From positions 1 to 33,900 of the forward strand of contig PLYT01000108.1 of assembly GCA_003153475.1 (NCBI GenBank): DNA of 33,900 nt, in the 5' to 3' direction. Position numbers and translations under genes: made by a program. This document shows, one piece after another, positions 1 through 8,132 of this stretch (its first letter is position 1; each line of letters starts with the position of its first letter). Origin of the DNA: Betaproteobacteria bacterium (GTDB taxonomy: Bacteria; Pseudomonadota; Gammaproteobacteria; Burkholderiales; Casimicrobiaceae). The notes below the pieces were generated by a model. It made no database searches and was not told the DNA's origin. It was given only the letters and a program-made list of their open reading frames with translations.

Positions 1-58
<58 letters not shown>

Positions 59-122
59 CCGGGATGATCGCCGGCGAGATCCTGTTCGTTCGGGCCGCGC
101 CGGATCGTGCGGTAAACTATTG

Positions 123-151
123 ATTATACCGAAGCTTGCGGCGCGTTGCCA
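123..151 (-). promoter_or_regulatory. possible sigma-70 promoter for tRNA-Thr
   Basis: On the minus strand there is a perfect TATAAT (bases 123-128), with a poor -35 candidate TGGCAA (146-151) at 17-base spacing. It points toward the tRNA-Thr gene and would give a leader of about 55 bases. The -10 is convincing and the -35 is weak. Confidence 0.33.
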
Positions 152-190
152 CGGTCGCAATGGCCGGTTTCCATCCGAAACTCCTCCGCG

Positions 191-952
191 ATGTCCGACA
201 CCCGTCATCTCACCGGCTTCCATGCGGTCACCGCACGATTGCGCCAGCATCCGGCAAGCGTGCGCGCGATCTACGTCGTCGCGGCGCGGCACGATCGACG
301 CGCACACGAGCTAATCGAGCGTGCGGAGAGCGCCGGCATTGCCGTGCATCCGGTCGACGACAAGCGGCTCGATGCGATCGCCGGCAGCGACCGCCACCAG
401 GGCGTCGTGGCCGAGGTCGACGCAGCCTTGCCGTATCGAACGCTCGAAGACGTGCTCGAAAGTCTCGACGAACCGCCGTTGCTGCTGGTGCTCGACGGCG
501 TGACCGACCCGCACAATCTGGGCGCATGCCTGCGCAGTGCCGACGGGTTCGGTGCACACGCGGTGATCGTGCCGAAGGATCGCGCGGTCGGCGTCAATGC
601 GACGGTCGCGAAGGCGGCTTCGGGCGCGGCGGACACGGTGCCGGTCATCATCGTCACCAATCTTGCCCGAACGCTGCGCGAGCTCAAGGATCGCGGCGTG
701 TGGCTGGCCGGCGCCGAAGCCGGTGGCGCCGAAACCCTGTTCGACGCTGATTTGTCCGGGCCGCTCGCCTGGGTGCTGGGCGCCGAAGGTTCCGGGTTGC
801 GCCGGCTGACGCGCGAGCTTTGCGACCGGATCGTCGCGATTCCGCTGCTCGGGACGGTGGCCTCCCTCAACGTCTCGGTGGCGACGGGGATTTGCCTGTT
901 CGAAACGCGCCGGCAACGCAGCGCCGCAGGACATCCAGCCAAACGCGCCTGA
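191..952 (+). CDS. rlmB: 23S rRNA (guanosine-2'-O-)-methyltransferase RlmB
   Basis: A 253-residue SpoU-class (SPOUT) RNA methyltransferase. By family it methylates the 2'-OH of G2251 in the 23S rRNA P loop using S-adenosylmethionine. The first ~75 residues look like the L30e-like RNA-binding domain (HLTGFHAV near the start). The trefoil-knot domain follows with its three signatures: [12 protein letters not shown] at 106-117, GAEGSGLRR at 197-205 and [15 protein letters not shown] at 217-231, containing the conserved Asn and Arg. The reading frame is open further upstream. I chose ATG 191 because [13 protein letters not shown] matches the usual RlmB N-terminus, although no clear Shine-Dalgarno precedes it. 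Length is normal for the family. It stands alone, divergent from the tRNA gene and followed by a promoter-like sequence for the next gene. Confidence 0.93.
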   Translation: MSDTRHLTGFHAVTARLRQHPASVRAIYVVAARHDRRAHELIERAESAGIAVHPVDDKRLDAIAGSDRHQGVVAEVDAALPYRTLEDVLESLDEPPLLLVLDGVTDPHNLGACLRSADGFGAHAVIVPKDRAVGVNATVAKAASGAADTVPVIIVTNLARTLRELKDRGVWLAGAEAGGAETLFDADLSGPLAWVLGAEGSGLRRLTRELCDRIVAIPLLGTVASLNVSVATGICLFETRRQRSAAGHPAKRA

Positions 953-959
953 TCCTAGG

Positions 960-988
960 TTGCCATGCCCCTGACACCCGGCTAGCAT
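960..988 (+). promoter_or_regulatory. probable sigma-70 promoter of dppA
   Basis: TTGCCA (960-965, five of six consensus bases) and TAGCAT (983-988, four of six) are separated by 17 bases. They lie 57 bases ahead of the dppA ATG, which has GAGG at 1037-1040. Located by eye in the 93-base gap after rlmB. Confidence 0.5.
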
Positions 989-1045
989 TGTCGGTCTGTT
1001 TGCTCGCACGCCAGGCGAATCCACGCATACTCGATCGAGGTCATC

Positions 1046-2677
1046 ATGCGCCCGTTCCCCGTCAAGACCCGCCATCGTCTGCTTTACGCCGCGTTGATCG
1101 CGGGCCTGGTCGCCTTGCCGGCCGCCGCGGCGAACAAGACCCTCGTCTATTGCTCCGAAGGCAGCCCCGAGGGCTTCCAGCCGCAGTTCTTCTCGACCGG
1201 GACGACGTTCGATGCCGTGTCCGTTCCAATGTTCAATCGCCTGGTCGAGTTCGAGACCGGCACGACGAATATCATTCCGGCGCTGGCCGAGTCGTGGACG
1301 GTCTCGCCGGACAGCAAGGTCGTCACGTTCAAGCTGCGGCACGGCGTCAAGTTCCACAGCAATGCCAACTTCAAGCCGACGCGCGATTTCAATGCCGACG
1401 ACGTGCTCTTCTCGTGGAGCCGCATGGCCGATGAAAATCATCCGTTCCACAAGATGACGGCCGGACAGACCTTCGCGTATTTTGACGACATGGGCATGAA
1501 GAACATCGTCGACAAGGTCGAGGCGCTCGACAAGTACACGGTGCGCTTTACGCTGAAGCGCCCCGAGGCGCCGTTCCTCGCCGACATGGCGATGGATTTC
1601 GCCTCGATCAACTCGGCCGAATACTTCGACACGATGATGAAAAAGGGAACGCCGAACGCCGCCGACGTCTATCCGATCGGCACCGGCCCGTTCGAATTCG
1701 TTTCCTACCAGAAGGACGCGACGATACGCTACAAGGCGTTCGATCAGTACTGGAAAGGGCGGCCGAAGATCGACAACCTGATCTTCTCGATCACCCGCGA
1801 TGCCACTGCGCGTTACGCCAAGCTCAAGACCGGCGAGTGCCAGGTGATGGCGTTTCCGAAACCCGCCGATCTGGCCGAGATGCAGAAGGATCCGCAGTTG
1901 AACGTGCTGCAGAAGCAGGGCCTCAACATCGGCTACATCGCATTCAACGTCGAGAAAAAGCCCTTCGACAACAAGCTGGTGCGGCAGGCGCTGAACATCG
2001 CGACCAACAAGGAAGCGATCCTGAAGGCCGTCTATCAGGGGCAGGGCCAGGTCGCCAAGAATCCGATTCCGCCGACCTTGTGGAGCTACAACGACGCCGT
2101 GCAGGATTACTCGTACGACGTGGCGAAGGCGAAGCAGTTGCTGGCGCAGGCCGGTTATCCGAACGGCTTCGAAACCGATCTGTGGTATTTGCCGGTGACT
2201 CGGCCGTACAACCCCGACGGCAAGCGCATGGCCGAGATGATCCAGGCCGACTGGGAGAAGGTGGGGGTCAAGGCCAAGCTCGTCACCTACGAATGGGCCG
2301 AATATCGCAAGCGCAGCAAGACCGGCGAGCAGCCGGTGATGATGTTCGGCTGGTCGGGTGACAACGGCGATCCGGACAACTTTTTCGTGCCGCTGCTCGG
2401 CTGCGAAGCCGTGAAAGGCGGCGGCAACGTCGCCCGCTGGTGCAACAAGCCGTTCGAGGATCTGGTGATCAAGGCGGCGCAGACGCCGAACAAGGCCGAC
2501 CGCGCCAAGCTCTACGAGCAGGCCCAGGTGATATTCAAGGAGGAGGCGCCGTGGATCACCCTTGCGCATTCGGTGCGCTTCGATCCGATCCGCAAGGAGG
2601 TCAAGGGCTATAAGATGGATGCGACGGCGCATCACTACTTCACGAGTGTCGATATCGCCCGCGATAGCGCGCAGTGA
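1046..2677 (+). CDS. dppA: Periplasmic dipeptide-binding protein, DppA-like (SBP family 5)
   Basis: A 543-residue extracytoplasmic solute-binding protein that captures substrate in the periplasm for the DppBCDF permease encoded next. It has a clear Sec signal peptide: a basic start (KTRHR), a hydrophobic core around residues 12-25 and a cleavage site near A29 (AAA before NKTLV). The mature protein follows E. coli DppA closely as I recall it: LVYCSEGSPEGFQPQ, PTRDFNADDVLFSW, RPEAPFLADMAMDFASI, GTGPFEF, ECQVMAFPKPADL, TYEWAEYRKR and GWSGDNGDPDNFF. This makes di- or tripeptides (or haem, also reported for E. coli DppA) the likely ligand. The start is supported by GAGG five bases upstream. A 139-base gap holding a REP-like repeat separates it from dppB, a common arrangement that lets the binding protein be made in excess over the permease. 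Confidence 0.93.
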   Translation: MRPFPVKTRHRLLYAALIAGLVALPAAAANKTLVYCSEGSPEGFQPQFFSTGTTFDAVSVPMFNRLVEFETGTTNIIPALAESWTVSPDSKVVTFKLRHGVKFHSNANFKPTRDFNADDVLFSWSRMADENHPFHKMTAGQTFAYFDDMGMKNIVDKVEALDKYTVRFTLKRPEAPFLADMAMDFASINSAEYFDTMMKKGTPNAADVYPIGTGPFEFVSYQKDATIRYKAFDQYWKGRPKIDNLIFSITRDATARYAKLKTGECQVMAFPKPADLAEMQKDPQLNVLQKQGLNIGYIAFNVEKKPFDNKLVRQALNIATNKEAILKAVYQGQGQVAKNPIPPTLWSYNDAVQDYSYDVAKAKQLLAQAGYPNGFETDLWYLPVTRPYNPDGKRMAEMIQADWEKVGVKAKLVTYEWAEYRKRSKTGEQPVMMFGWSGDNGDPDNFFVPLLGCEAVKGGGNVARWCNKPFEDLVIKAAQTPNKADRAKLYEQAQVIFKEEAPWITLAHSVRFDPIRKEVKGYKMDATAHHYFTSVDIARDSAQ

Positions 2678-2702
2678 CGCTGGGCCGTCGCCCTTCCTCG
2701 CT

Positions 2703-2777
2703 TGTCGTCCCCGCGTAAGCGTGGACCCAGTGACGTTCCCTGAAGACGCTGGATTCCCGCCTTCGCGGGAATGATGG
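2703..2777. repeat. REP-like dispersed repeat pair between dppA and dppB
   Basis: Two related units face each other. A degenerate left arm (about 2704-2730, GTCCCCGCGTAAGCGTGGAC core) is the inverse of a well-kept right arm (about 2748-2776, ATTCCCGCCTTCGCGGGAAT core). The right arm alone is an 8-base perfect stem with a CTTC loop. The CCCGC/GCGGG core flanked by CCAG/CTGG is the widespread beta/gammaproteobacterial extragenic repeat. In mRNA the units could form hairpins that protect the dppA message. Confidence 0.7.
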
Positions 2778-2816
2778 CGCAGGCGCGTCGCGCTGGACGC
2801 GTAACAACTGCTGCCG

Positions 2817-3824
2817 ATGTTCACCTTCATCCTCCGCCGCGCCGCGCTGATCGTTCCGACGTTCATCGGCGTGACTTTGCTGGCGTTCGCGCTGATCCAC
2901 CTGATTCCGGGCGATCCGGTCGAGAACCTTTCGGGCGAGCGCGGCATGGACCCGGCGCGGCGCGCCCGTCTGCTGCACGAGTTCGGCCTCGACCGTCCGC
3001 TGCCGGTGCAATACGCCGACTATGTCGGCCAGGTGCTGCGTGGCGATCTCGGTACGTCGCTGACCACGCACGAGCCGGTGCTGCGCGAATTCCTGACCTT
3101 GTTTCCGGCGACGGTGGAGCTCGCGTTTTTCGCGATGCTGTTCGCCGTCGTCGTGGGACTTCCGGCCGGAATCATCGCGGCGCTCAAGCGCAACACCGTC
3201 GCCGACTACGCGGTGATGGGCGTCTCGTTGACTGGGTACTCGATGCCGATATTCTGGTGGGCGCTGCTGCTGATCCTGTTCTTTTCGGTGCAGCTCGGCT
3301 GGACGCCGGTGTCGGGACGGATCGCCGTCGAATTCGACGTGCCGGCGTCGACTGGCTTCATGCTGATCGACGCGCTGCGCGCCGGCGATGCGGGCGCCTT
3401 CCGCTCGGCGGTCTCTCACCTCTTGCTGCCGACGCTCGTGCTTGGCACGATCCCGCTGGCGGTCATCGCGCGCATGACGCGCTCGTCGATGCTCGAAGTC
3501 CTGCGCGAGGATTATGTGCGCACCGCGCGCGCCAAAGGCCTGCCGCGCTGGCAGGTCGTGCTGGTGCACGCGCTGCGCAATGCGCTGATCCCGGTGATCA
3601 CGGTGATCGGGCTGCAGGTGGGGCTGCTGCTCTCGGGTGCGATCCTCACCGAAACGATCTTCTCCTGGCCGGGTGTGGGCAACTGGCTGGTGCACGGCGT
3701 GCAGTCGCGCGACTATCCGGTCGTGCAAGGGGGCATCCTGCTGATCGCGACGATCGTGATCAGCGTTAACCTCTTCGTCGACCTGCTCTACGGCGTCATC
3801 AATCCCCGGATACGGCACGCCTAG
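2817..3824 (+). CDS. dppB: Dipeptide ABC transporter permease, DppB-like
   Basis: A 335-residue inner-membrane permease of the BPD_transp_1 family and one half of the channel for peptides delivered by DppA. The N-terminal membrane helix (FILRRAALIVPTFIGVTLLAFALI) is followed by the typical PGDPV segment, then further hydrophobic segments. The EAA loop that contacts the ATPases lies at about 226-256 (EVLREDYVRTARAKG). TETIFSWPGVG near residues 278-288 is also typical. ATG 2817 gives the standard MFTFILRR start, but no good Shine-Dalgarno precedes it. The last codons are interrupted only at the stop: TAG at 3822-3824 is made of target bases plus the first base of a fold-back element that now separates this gene from dppC. 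Confidence 0.93.
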   Translation: MFTFILRRAALIVPTFIGVTLLAFALIHLIPGDPVENLSGERGMDPARRARLLHEFGLDRPLPVQYADYVGQVLRGDLGTSLTTHEPVLREFLTLFPATVELAFFAMLFAVVVGLPAGIIAALKRNTVADYAVMGVSLTGYSMPIFWWALLLILFFSVQLGWTPVSGRIAVEFDVPASTGFMLIDALRAGDAGAFRSAVSHLLLPTLVLGTIPLAVIARMTRSSMLEVLREDYVRTARAKGLPRWQVVLVHALRNALIPVITVIGLQVGLLLSGAILTETIFSWPGVGNWLVHGVQSRDYPVVQGGILLIATIVISVNLFVDLLYGVINPRIRHA

Positions 3825-3988
3825 TGTCCTGTTCCGTAAATTCGCTCGATAGTTCGCGGCGAAATCAGACGCCATGCGGCGTTGCGCGGCCTCACCGTAC
3901 CCCAAGGTACGCTTTCGGCCTCGCGCCTTGCCTGGCGCCCGATTTCATCCGCTCCTTTATCCTCGGAACTTACGGAACAGGACACTAG
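3821..3988. mobile_element. MITE-like fold-back element inserted between dppB and dppC
   Basis: The element is bounded by a perfect 19-base inverted repeat, CTAGTGTCCTGTTCCGTAA (3821-3839) and its complement (3970-3988). The inner sequence is also imperfectly palindromic to a centre at about 3902-3905 (GTACC CCAA GGTAC), so the whole segment can fold into one long hairpin. It has no open reading frame of its own. CTAG at both ends fits a TA duplication in a CTAG target, as described for IS630/Tc1-mariner elements. The mobile core would then be 3824-3985. Removing one CTAG copy plus the core leaves dppB-TAG-CCG-ATG-dppC, a normal tight operon junction. The transposase source is not in the window. 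Confidence 0.8.
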
Positions 3989-3991
3989 CCG

Positions 3992-4894
3992 ATGAGCGAA
4001 GTCACGATCAGCGCCGCCGATATTCCGGTTGCCGGCCCCGGCACGCTGCGCGAATTCTGGCTGACGTACACGCAAAGCCGCGGCGCCGTGATCGGGCTCG
4101 CGCTGATCGTCGTGCTGATCGTGCTGGCGATCGGCGCCAACGTGATCGCGCCGTATTCGCCGAACGAGCAATTCCGCGACTTCACGCTGGCGCCGCCGGC
4201 GTGGCACGACGGCGGCAGCGTACGTTTTCTCCTTGGCACCGATCCGGTCGGACGCGACATCCTCTCCCGGCTGATTCACGGCGCGCGGCTTTCGCTGCTG
4301 ATCGGCCTGATTTCGGTCGCGATCTCGCTGTCGCTGGGCGTCGTCCTGGGACTGGTCGCTGGTTACTTTCGCGGGCTTGTCGAGACGACGATCATGCGCC
4401 TGATGGATGTGATGCTGGCGCTGCCGAGCCTACTGTTGGCGATCGCGGTCGTCGCCATCCTCGGGCCGGGGCTGATCAATGCGATGTATGCGATTGCCAT
4501 CGTGCTGCTGCCGCATTACGTGCGGCTGACCCGCGCCGCGGTGATCGCCGAAGCCGCCAAGGAGTACGTGGCATCGTCGCGAATCGCCGGTGCCGGGCCG
4601 TTGCGGCTGATGTTCAGCACGATCCTGCCCAATTGCGCGGCGCCGCTGATCGTACAGGCCACACTCGGCTTTTCCAACGCGATACTCGATGCCGCCGCGC
4701 TCGGCTTCCTCGGTCTGGGCGCGCAACCGCCGACGCCAGAGTGGGGATCGATGCTGGCCGATGCGCTGGAATTCATCCAGCGAGCCTCGTGGGTCGTGAC
4801 TTTTCCCGGCCTTGCGATCCTGGTCACGGTGCTGGCATTCAACCTGATGGGCGACGGTCTGCGCGATGCGCTCGACCCGAAGCTCAAGCGATAA
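3992..4894 (+). CDS. dppC: Dipeptide ABC transporter permease, DppC-like
   Basis: A 300-residue second permease subunit (BPD_transp_1 with the N-terminal OppC-type region). A cytoplasmic N-terminus precedes the first membrane helix at about 33-53 ([22 protein letters not shown]). [20 protein letters not shown] at 80-99 is the signature stretch of OppC/DppC proteins. The EAA loop is at about 187-203 ([16 protein letters not shown]). It ends with [16 protein letters not shown], the usual DppC terminus. The start ATG 3992 lies four bases beyond the fold-back element, whose right end supplies the AGGAC (3978-3982) that now acts as the likely Shine-Dalgarno. dppD follows after 4 bases. Confidence 0.93.
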   Translation: MSEVTISAADIPVAGPGTLREFWLTYTQSRGAVIGLALIVVLIVLAIGANVIAPYSPNEQFRDFTLAPPAWHDGGSVRFLLGTDPVGRDILSRLIHGARLSLLIGLISVAISLSLGVVLGLVAGYFRGLVETTIMRLMDVMLALPSLLLAIAVVAILGPGLINAMYAIAIVLLPHYVRLTRAAVIAEAAKEYVASSRIAGAGPLRLMFSTILPNCAAPLIVQATLGFSNAILDAAALGFLGLGAQPPTPEWGSMLADALEFIQRASWVVTFPGLAILVTVLAFNLMGDGLRDALDPKLKR

Positions 4895-4898
4895 GCGC

Positions 4899-5936
4899 AT
4901 GGCCTTGCTCGAAGTCGAAGGTCTGACGGTCGAATTCGGCAGCGTCGCCACACCGTTGACGGCGGTCGACGACGTCGATCTCTCGATCGATGCGGGCGAG
5001 ATCGTCGGCTGCGTCGGCGAATCGGGCTCGGGCAAAAGCGTCACCGCGCTGGCGCTGATGGGGCTGGTCGACTTTCCGGGACGCGTGCGCGCGCGGCGCA
5101 TGGTATTCGACGGCCGCGAGCTCCTGTCGTTGTCCGACGCCGAGCGAAGGGCGCTGACCGGCAAGGACATCGCGATGATCTTCCAGGATCCGCTGGCGAG
5201 CCTCAATCCCTGCTTCAGCGTCGCCTTCCAGCTGACCGAAACGCTGCGCATGCACGGCACGCCGGAGGAGCGCGGCAGCGCCAGGCTCCGCCGCGCGCGG
5301 GCGCTGGAGTTGCTGCAACAGGTGGAGATTCCCGATCCTACGGCGCGTCTGGCCGCGTTTCCGCACCAGCTCTCCGGCGGCATGGCGCAGCGGGTGATGA
5401 TCGCGATGGCGATCGCCTGCAATCCGCGTCTGCTGATCGCCGACGAGCCGACGACCGCCCTCGACGTGACGGTCCAGGCGCAGGTGCTCGACCTCCTGCT
5501 GCGGCTGCAGCAGGAGCGCGGGATGGCGCTGCTGTTGATCACGCACGACCTGGCGGTCGTCGCGGAGACGGCGCAGCGCGTCATCGTCATGTACGCCGGC
5601 GAGCAGGTCGAGACGGGCCCGGTGCCCGAGATCTTCGACACGCCGCAGCATCCGTACACCCGGGCGCTGCTCGACGCGCTGCCCGAGCACAACCTCGACC
5701 GTGCGCGGCTCAAGGCGATTCCCGGCGTCGTGCCCGGTCAGTACGACCGGCCGGCCGGGTGCCTGTTGTCGCCGCGCTGCGATTTTGCGCTGGCGCGCTG
5801 TAGCATCGACCGGCCGCCGCTGGACGGGCCGGCAGGACGCAAGGTCCGCTGTCACTTCGCGCTCGATGCGGCCGGACGGCCGACGCATGGCTGGTCCGAG
5901 GAGGCTGCGGCAGGCGCCGTGGCGGACACTCGATGA
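4899..5936 (+). CDS. dppD: Dipeptide ABC transporter ATPase, DppD-like
   Basis: A 345-residue cytoplasmic ATP-binding subunit that powers peptide import with DppF. Visible motifs: Walker A GESGSGKS (40-47), Q-loop glutamine in FQDP (about 96), signature LSGGMAQR (158-165), Walker B LLIADEP (178-184) and switch His216 in ITHD. The C-terminal oligopeptide-transporter extension (HPYTRALL at 251-258) carries the family's cysteine set (C288, C294, C301). I chose ATG 4899 (MALLEVEGL), 4 bases after the dppC stop; the frame is open further upstream but that part lies inside dppC. It ends with an ATGA overlap into dppF, so translation is probably coupled. Confidence 0.93.
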   Translation: MALLEVEGLTVEFGSVATPLTAVDDVDLSIDAGEIVGCVGESGSGKSVTALALMGLVDFPGRVRARRMVFDGRELLSLSDAERRALTGKDIAMIFQDPLASLNPCFSVAFQLTETLRMHGTPEERGSARLRRARALELLQQVEIPDPTARLAAFPHQLSGGMAQRVMIAMAIACNPRLLIADEPTTALDVTVQAQVLDLLLRLQQERGMALLLITHDLAVVAETAQRVIVMYAGEQVETGPVPEIFDTPQHPYTRALLDALPEHNLDRARLKAIPGVVPGQYDRPAGCLLSPRCDFALARCSIDRPPLDGPAGRKVRCHFALDAAGRPTHGWSEEAAAGAVADTR

Positions 5937-6955
5937 GTGCCGCTGCGCCGCTGCTCGAGGTCGATCGCCTGGCCCGCCATTACGCGGTGTCGCGCGGCGC
6001 ATTCCGCGCCAAGGCGGTCGTGCGCGCGCTTGATGGAGTTTCGTTCACCGTGCACGCCGGGGAAACGCTCGCGGTCGTCGGCGAATCGGGCTGCGGCAAG
6101 TCGACATTGGCGCGTCAGGTCACGATGATCGAGCGTCCGACCTCGGGCGCCATGAAGATCGACGGCATCGACGTCGTCGATGCCGACAAGGCCACGCTGA
6201 AGCGGTTGCGTCCAACGGTGCAGATGGTGTTCCAGAATCCCTATGCGTCGCTCAATCCGCGCAAGAAGGTCGGGACCTTGCTCGAGGAGCCGCTGGCGAT
6301 CAACGCCGCTCTCGGGACCGCCGCGCGCCGCGCGGCGGCACAGGCGATGATGGCCAAGGTCGGACTGCGGCCCGAGCACTACCGGCGCTATCCGCACATG
6401 TTCTCCGGCGGGCAGCGCCAGCGGATCGCGGTCGCCCGCGCGCTGATGCTCCATCCCAAGCTGGTCGTCGCCGACGAGCCGGTCTCGGCCCTGGACGTCT
6501 CGATCCAGGCCCAGGTGCTCAACTTGATGATGGATCTCCAGCAGGAAATGGGCATCGCCTACCTTTTCATTTCGCACAATCTGCAGGTGGTGCGGCACAT
6601 CGCCGATGCGATCGCGGTGATGTATCTGGGCAAGATCGTCGAATACGGGCCGAAGGCCGACGTGTTCGCGCGACCGGCGCACCCCTACACACGCTCGCTG
6701 CTGGCGAGCACGCCGCGATTGCGCCGCGACGCGTCGCGCACGGGCACCCCGGTTTCAACCACGGTCGACGCTCCGGGCCGCGCACGCGCGGCGATTCGAG
6801 GTGAGCCGCCGTCGCCGCTGTCGCAACCGTCGGGCTGCGCGTTCCACAAGCGCTGCCCGTACGCGATCGAGCGCTGCCGGATCGAGGTCCCCCCGCTCGA
6901 GCCGCTGGGCGCGGTGCTGGTCGCCTGTCATCGTGCCGCCGACATCGATCGATAG
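5933..6955 (+). CDS. dppF: Dipeptide ABC transporter ATPase, DppF-like
   Basis: A 340-residue partner ATPase of DppD. Motifs: Walker A GESGCGKS (50-57), Q-loop Q101 in FQNP, signature FSGGQRQR (157-164), Walker B LVVADEP (177-183), then [13 protein letters not shown] with the switch His. The C-terminal extension contains [10 protein letters not shown] and the cysteine-rich [14 protein letters not shown]. This SGGQRQR/CPYA combination separates DppF/OppF from DppD/OppD. The start overlaps the dppD stop by 4 bases. It is the last gene of the first transporter. A 138-base gap with a promoter-like sequence and no clear terminator follows. Confidence 0.93.
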   Translation: MSAAAPLLEVDRLARHYAVSRGAFRAKAVVRALDGVSFTVHAGETLAVVGESGCGKSTLARQVTMIERPTSGAMKIDGIDVVDADKATLKRLRPTVQMVFQNPYASLNPRKKVGTLLEEPLAINAALGTAARRAAAQAMMAKVGLRPEHYRRYPHMFSGGQRQRIAVARALMLHPKLVVADEPVSALDVSIQAQVLNLMMDLQQEMGIAYLFISHNLQVVRHIADAIAVMYLGKIVEYGPKADVFARPAHPYTRSLLASTPRLRRDASRTGTPVSTTVDAPGRARAAIRGEPPSPLSQPSGCAFHKRCPYAIERCRIEVPPLEPLGAVLVACHRAADIDR

Positions 6956-7008
6956 GAACCGATCTGCCCGGTTTCTTCGACGGTTGAGATTTCCCTATGC
7001 ACGCCGGA

Positions 7009-7037
7009 TTGACGCTGCCCGGGGCTTTAGGCATCAT
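7009..7037 (+). promoter_or_regulatory. probable sigma-70 promoter of the second transporter operon
   Basis: TTGACG (7009-7014, five of six) and CATCAT (7032-7037, four of six) are 17 bases apart, in the 138-base gap after dppF and 56 bases ahead of the next start. It suggests the second transporter can be expressed on its own, although read-through from dppF is not excluded. Confidence 0.42.
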
Positions 7038-7093
7038 CGGCTTAGCGTCGCGCCGCGGTCTTTCACCATTCGGTCGCGAGCGCACGCTTTTCC

Positions 7094-8077
7094 GTGCTTG
7101 CATTCATCATCCGCCGCATCCTCCAATCGTTCGCCGTCATGGCGGTGGTCGCGTTTATCGCGTTCGCCCTGTTCAATTTCACCGGCGACCCGGTGACTTT
7201 CATGGTCGGACAGGATGCGACGCAGGAAGAGCGTGCGCGGCTTCGCAGCGACCTCGGGCTCGATCTGCCTTTCTACGTGCAGTTCGGCCGCTTTGTCGGC
7301 CGCGCGATCCAGGGCGACTTCGGACTGTCGCTGCGCCAGGGACGCAAGGTGTCGACCTTGCTCAAGGAGCGCCTGCCGGCGACGTTGGAGCTCGCCTTTG
7401 TCGCGGCGGTGCTGGCGCTGGTGCTCGGCGTTCCGGCCGGGGTGTACACGGCGCTGAGGCGCGACTCGTGGCTTTCGCAACTGCTGCTGGCGATCTCGCT
7501 GATCGGCGTATCGCTGCCGACGTTCCTGATCGGCATCCTGCTGATCCTCGTGTTCGCGGTCGTGCTGGGCTGGCTGCCTTCGTTCGGCCGCGGTGACACC
7601 GTGGCGCTCGGATGGTGGACGACCGGCTTTCTGACCAAAAGCGGGCTCAAGGCGCTGATCCTGCCGGCGATCACCTTGTCGCTGTTCCAGATGACGCTGA
7701 TCATGCGACTGGTGCGGGCCGAAATGCTCGAGGTGCTGCGCACCGATTACATCAAATTCGCGCGGGCGCGGGGCCTGACCGACCGCACCGTGCATTTCGG
7801 CCACGCGCTGAAGAACACGCTGGTTCCGGTCATCACGATCACCGGGTTGCAACTGGGTGCGATAATCGCCTTCGCGATCATCACCGAAACGGTATTCCAG
7901 TGGCCGGGCATGGGACTGCTGTTCATCCAGGCCGTGAGCTTCGCCGACGTCCCGGTGATGGCGGCCTACCTCTGCTTTATCGCACTGGTGTTCGTGCTGA
8001 TCAATCTGATCGTCGATCTGCTGTATTATGCGGTCGATCCGAGATTGCGCATCGAACGCCTGGCGGCGGCGCAATGA
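7094..8077 (+). CDS. Peptide-type ABC transporter permease (DppB/GsiC family), second system
   Basis: A 327-residue inner-membrane permease of the BPD_transp_1 family. It opens with LAFIIRRILQSFAVMAVVAFIAFALFN, a membrane helix, followed by GDPV, as in DppB/OppB/GsiC. The EAA loop EVLRTDYIKFARARG and TETVFQWPGMG are clear. The start is GTG 7094, the only start giving a normal N-terminus; ATG codons are absent nearby. It is related to but clearly different from DppB at 2817, so this is not a recent duplication. It is unusual that its partner permease gene lies 4 kb downstream (12073), beyond two hydrolase genes and the binding-protein gene. The substrate cannot be read from the sequence. Confidence 0.9.
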   Translation: MLAFIIRRILQSFAVMAVVAFIAFALFNFTGDPVTFMVGQDATQEERARLRSDLGLDLPFYVQFGRFVGRAIQGDFGLSLRQGRKVSTLLKERLPATLELAFVAAVLALVLGVPAGVYTALRRDSWLSQLLLAISLIGVSLPTFLIGILLILVFAVVLGWLPSFGRGDTVALGWWTTGFLTKSGLKALILPAITLSLFQMTLIMRLVRAEMLEVLRTDYIKFARARGLTDRTVHFGHALKNTLVPVITITGLQLGAIIAFAIITETVFQWPGMGLLFIQAVSFADVPVMAAYLCFIALVFVLINLIVDLLYYAVDPRLRIERLAAAQ

Positions 8078-8132
8078 GGCGCCAGAAGCGGGCTGTCAAG
8101 CGGGCCGCCGAGCAGGCCGCCGGAGCATCCGC

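Noticed and set aside
311-2947. Long minus-strand open frame (878 codons) opposite rlmB and dppA
   Set aside because: It mirrors well-identified genes, is rich in Arg/His/Asp/Leu as expected from the reverse of GC-biased codons, has no recognisable domain, and runs through the REP-like repeat.
6955-6975. AACCG/CGGTT stem after dppF as a terminator
   Set aside because: Weak stem and only a broken T-rich tail; not enough to claim termination.
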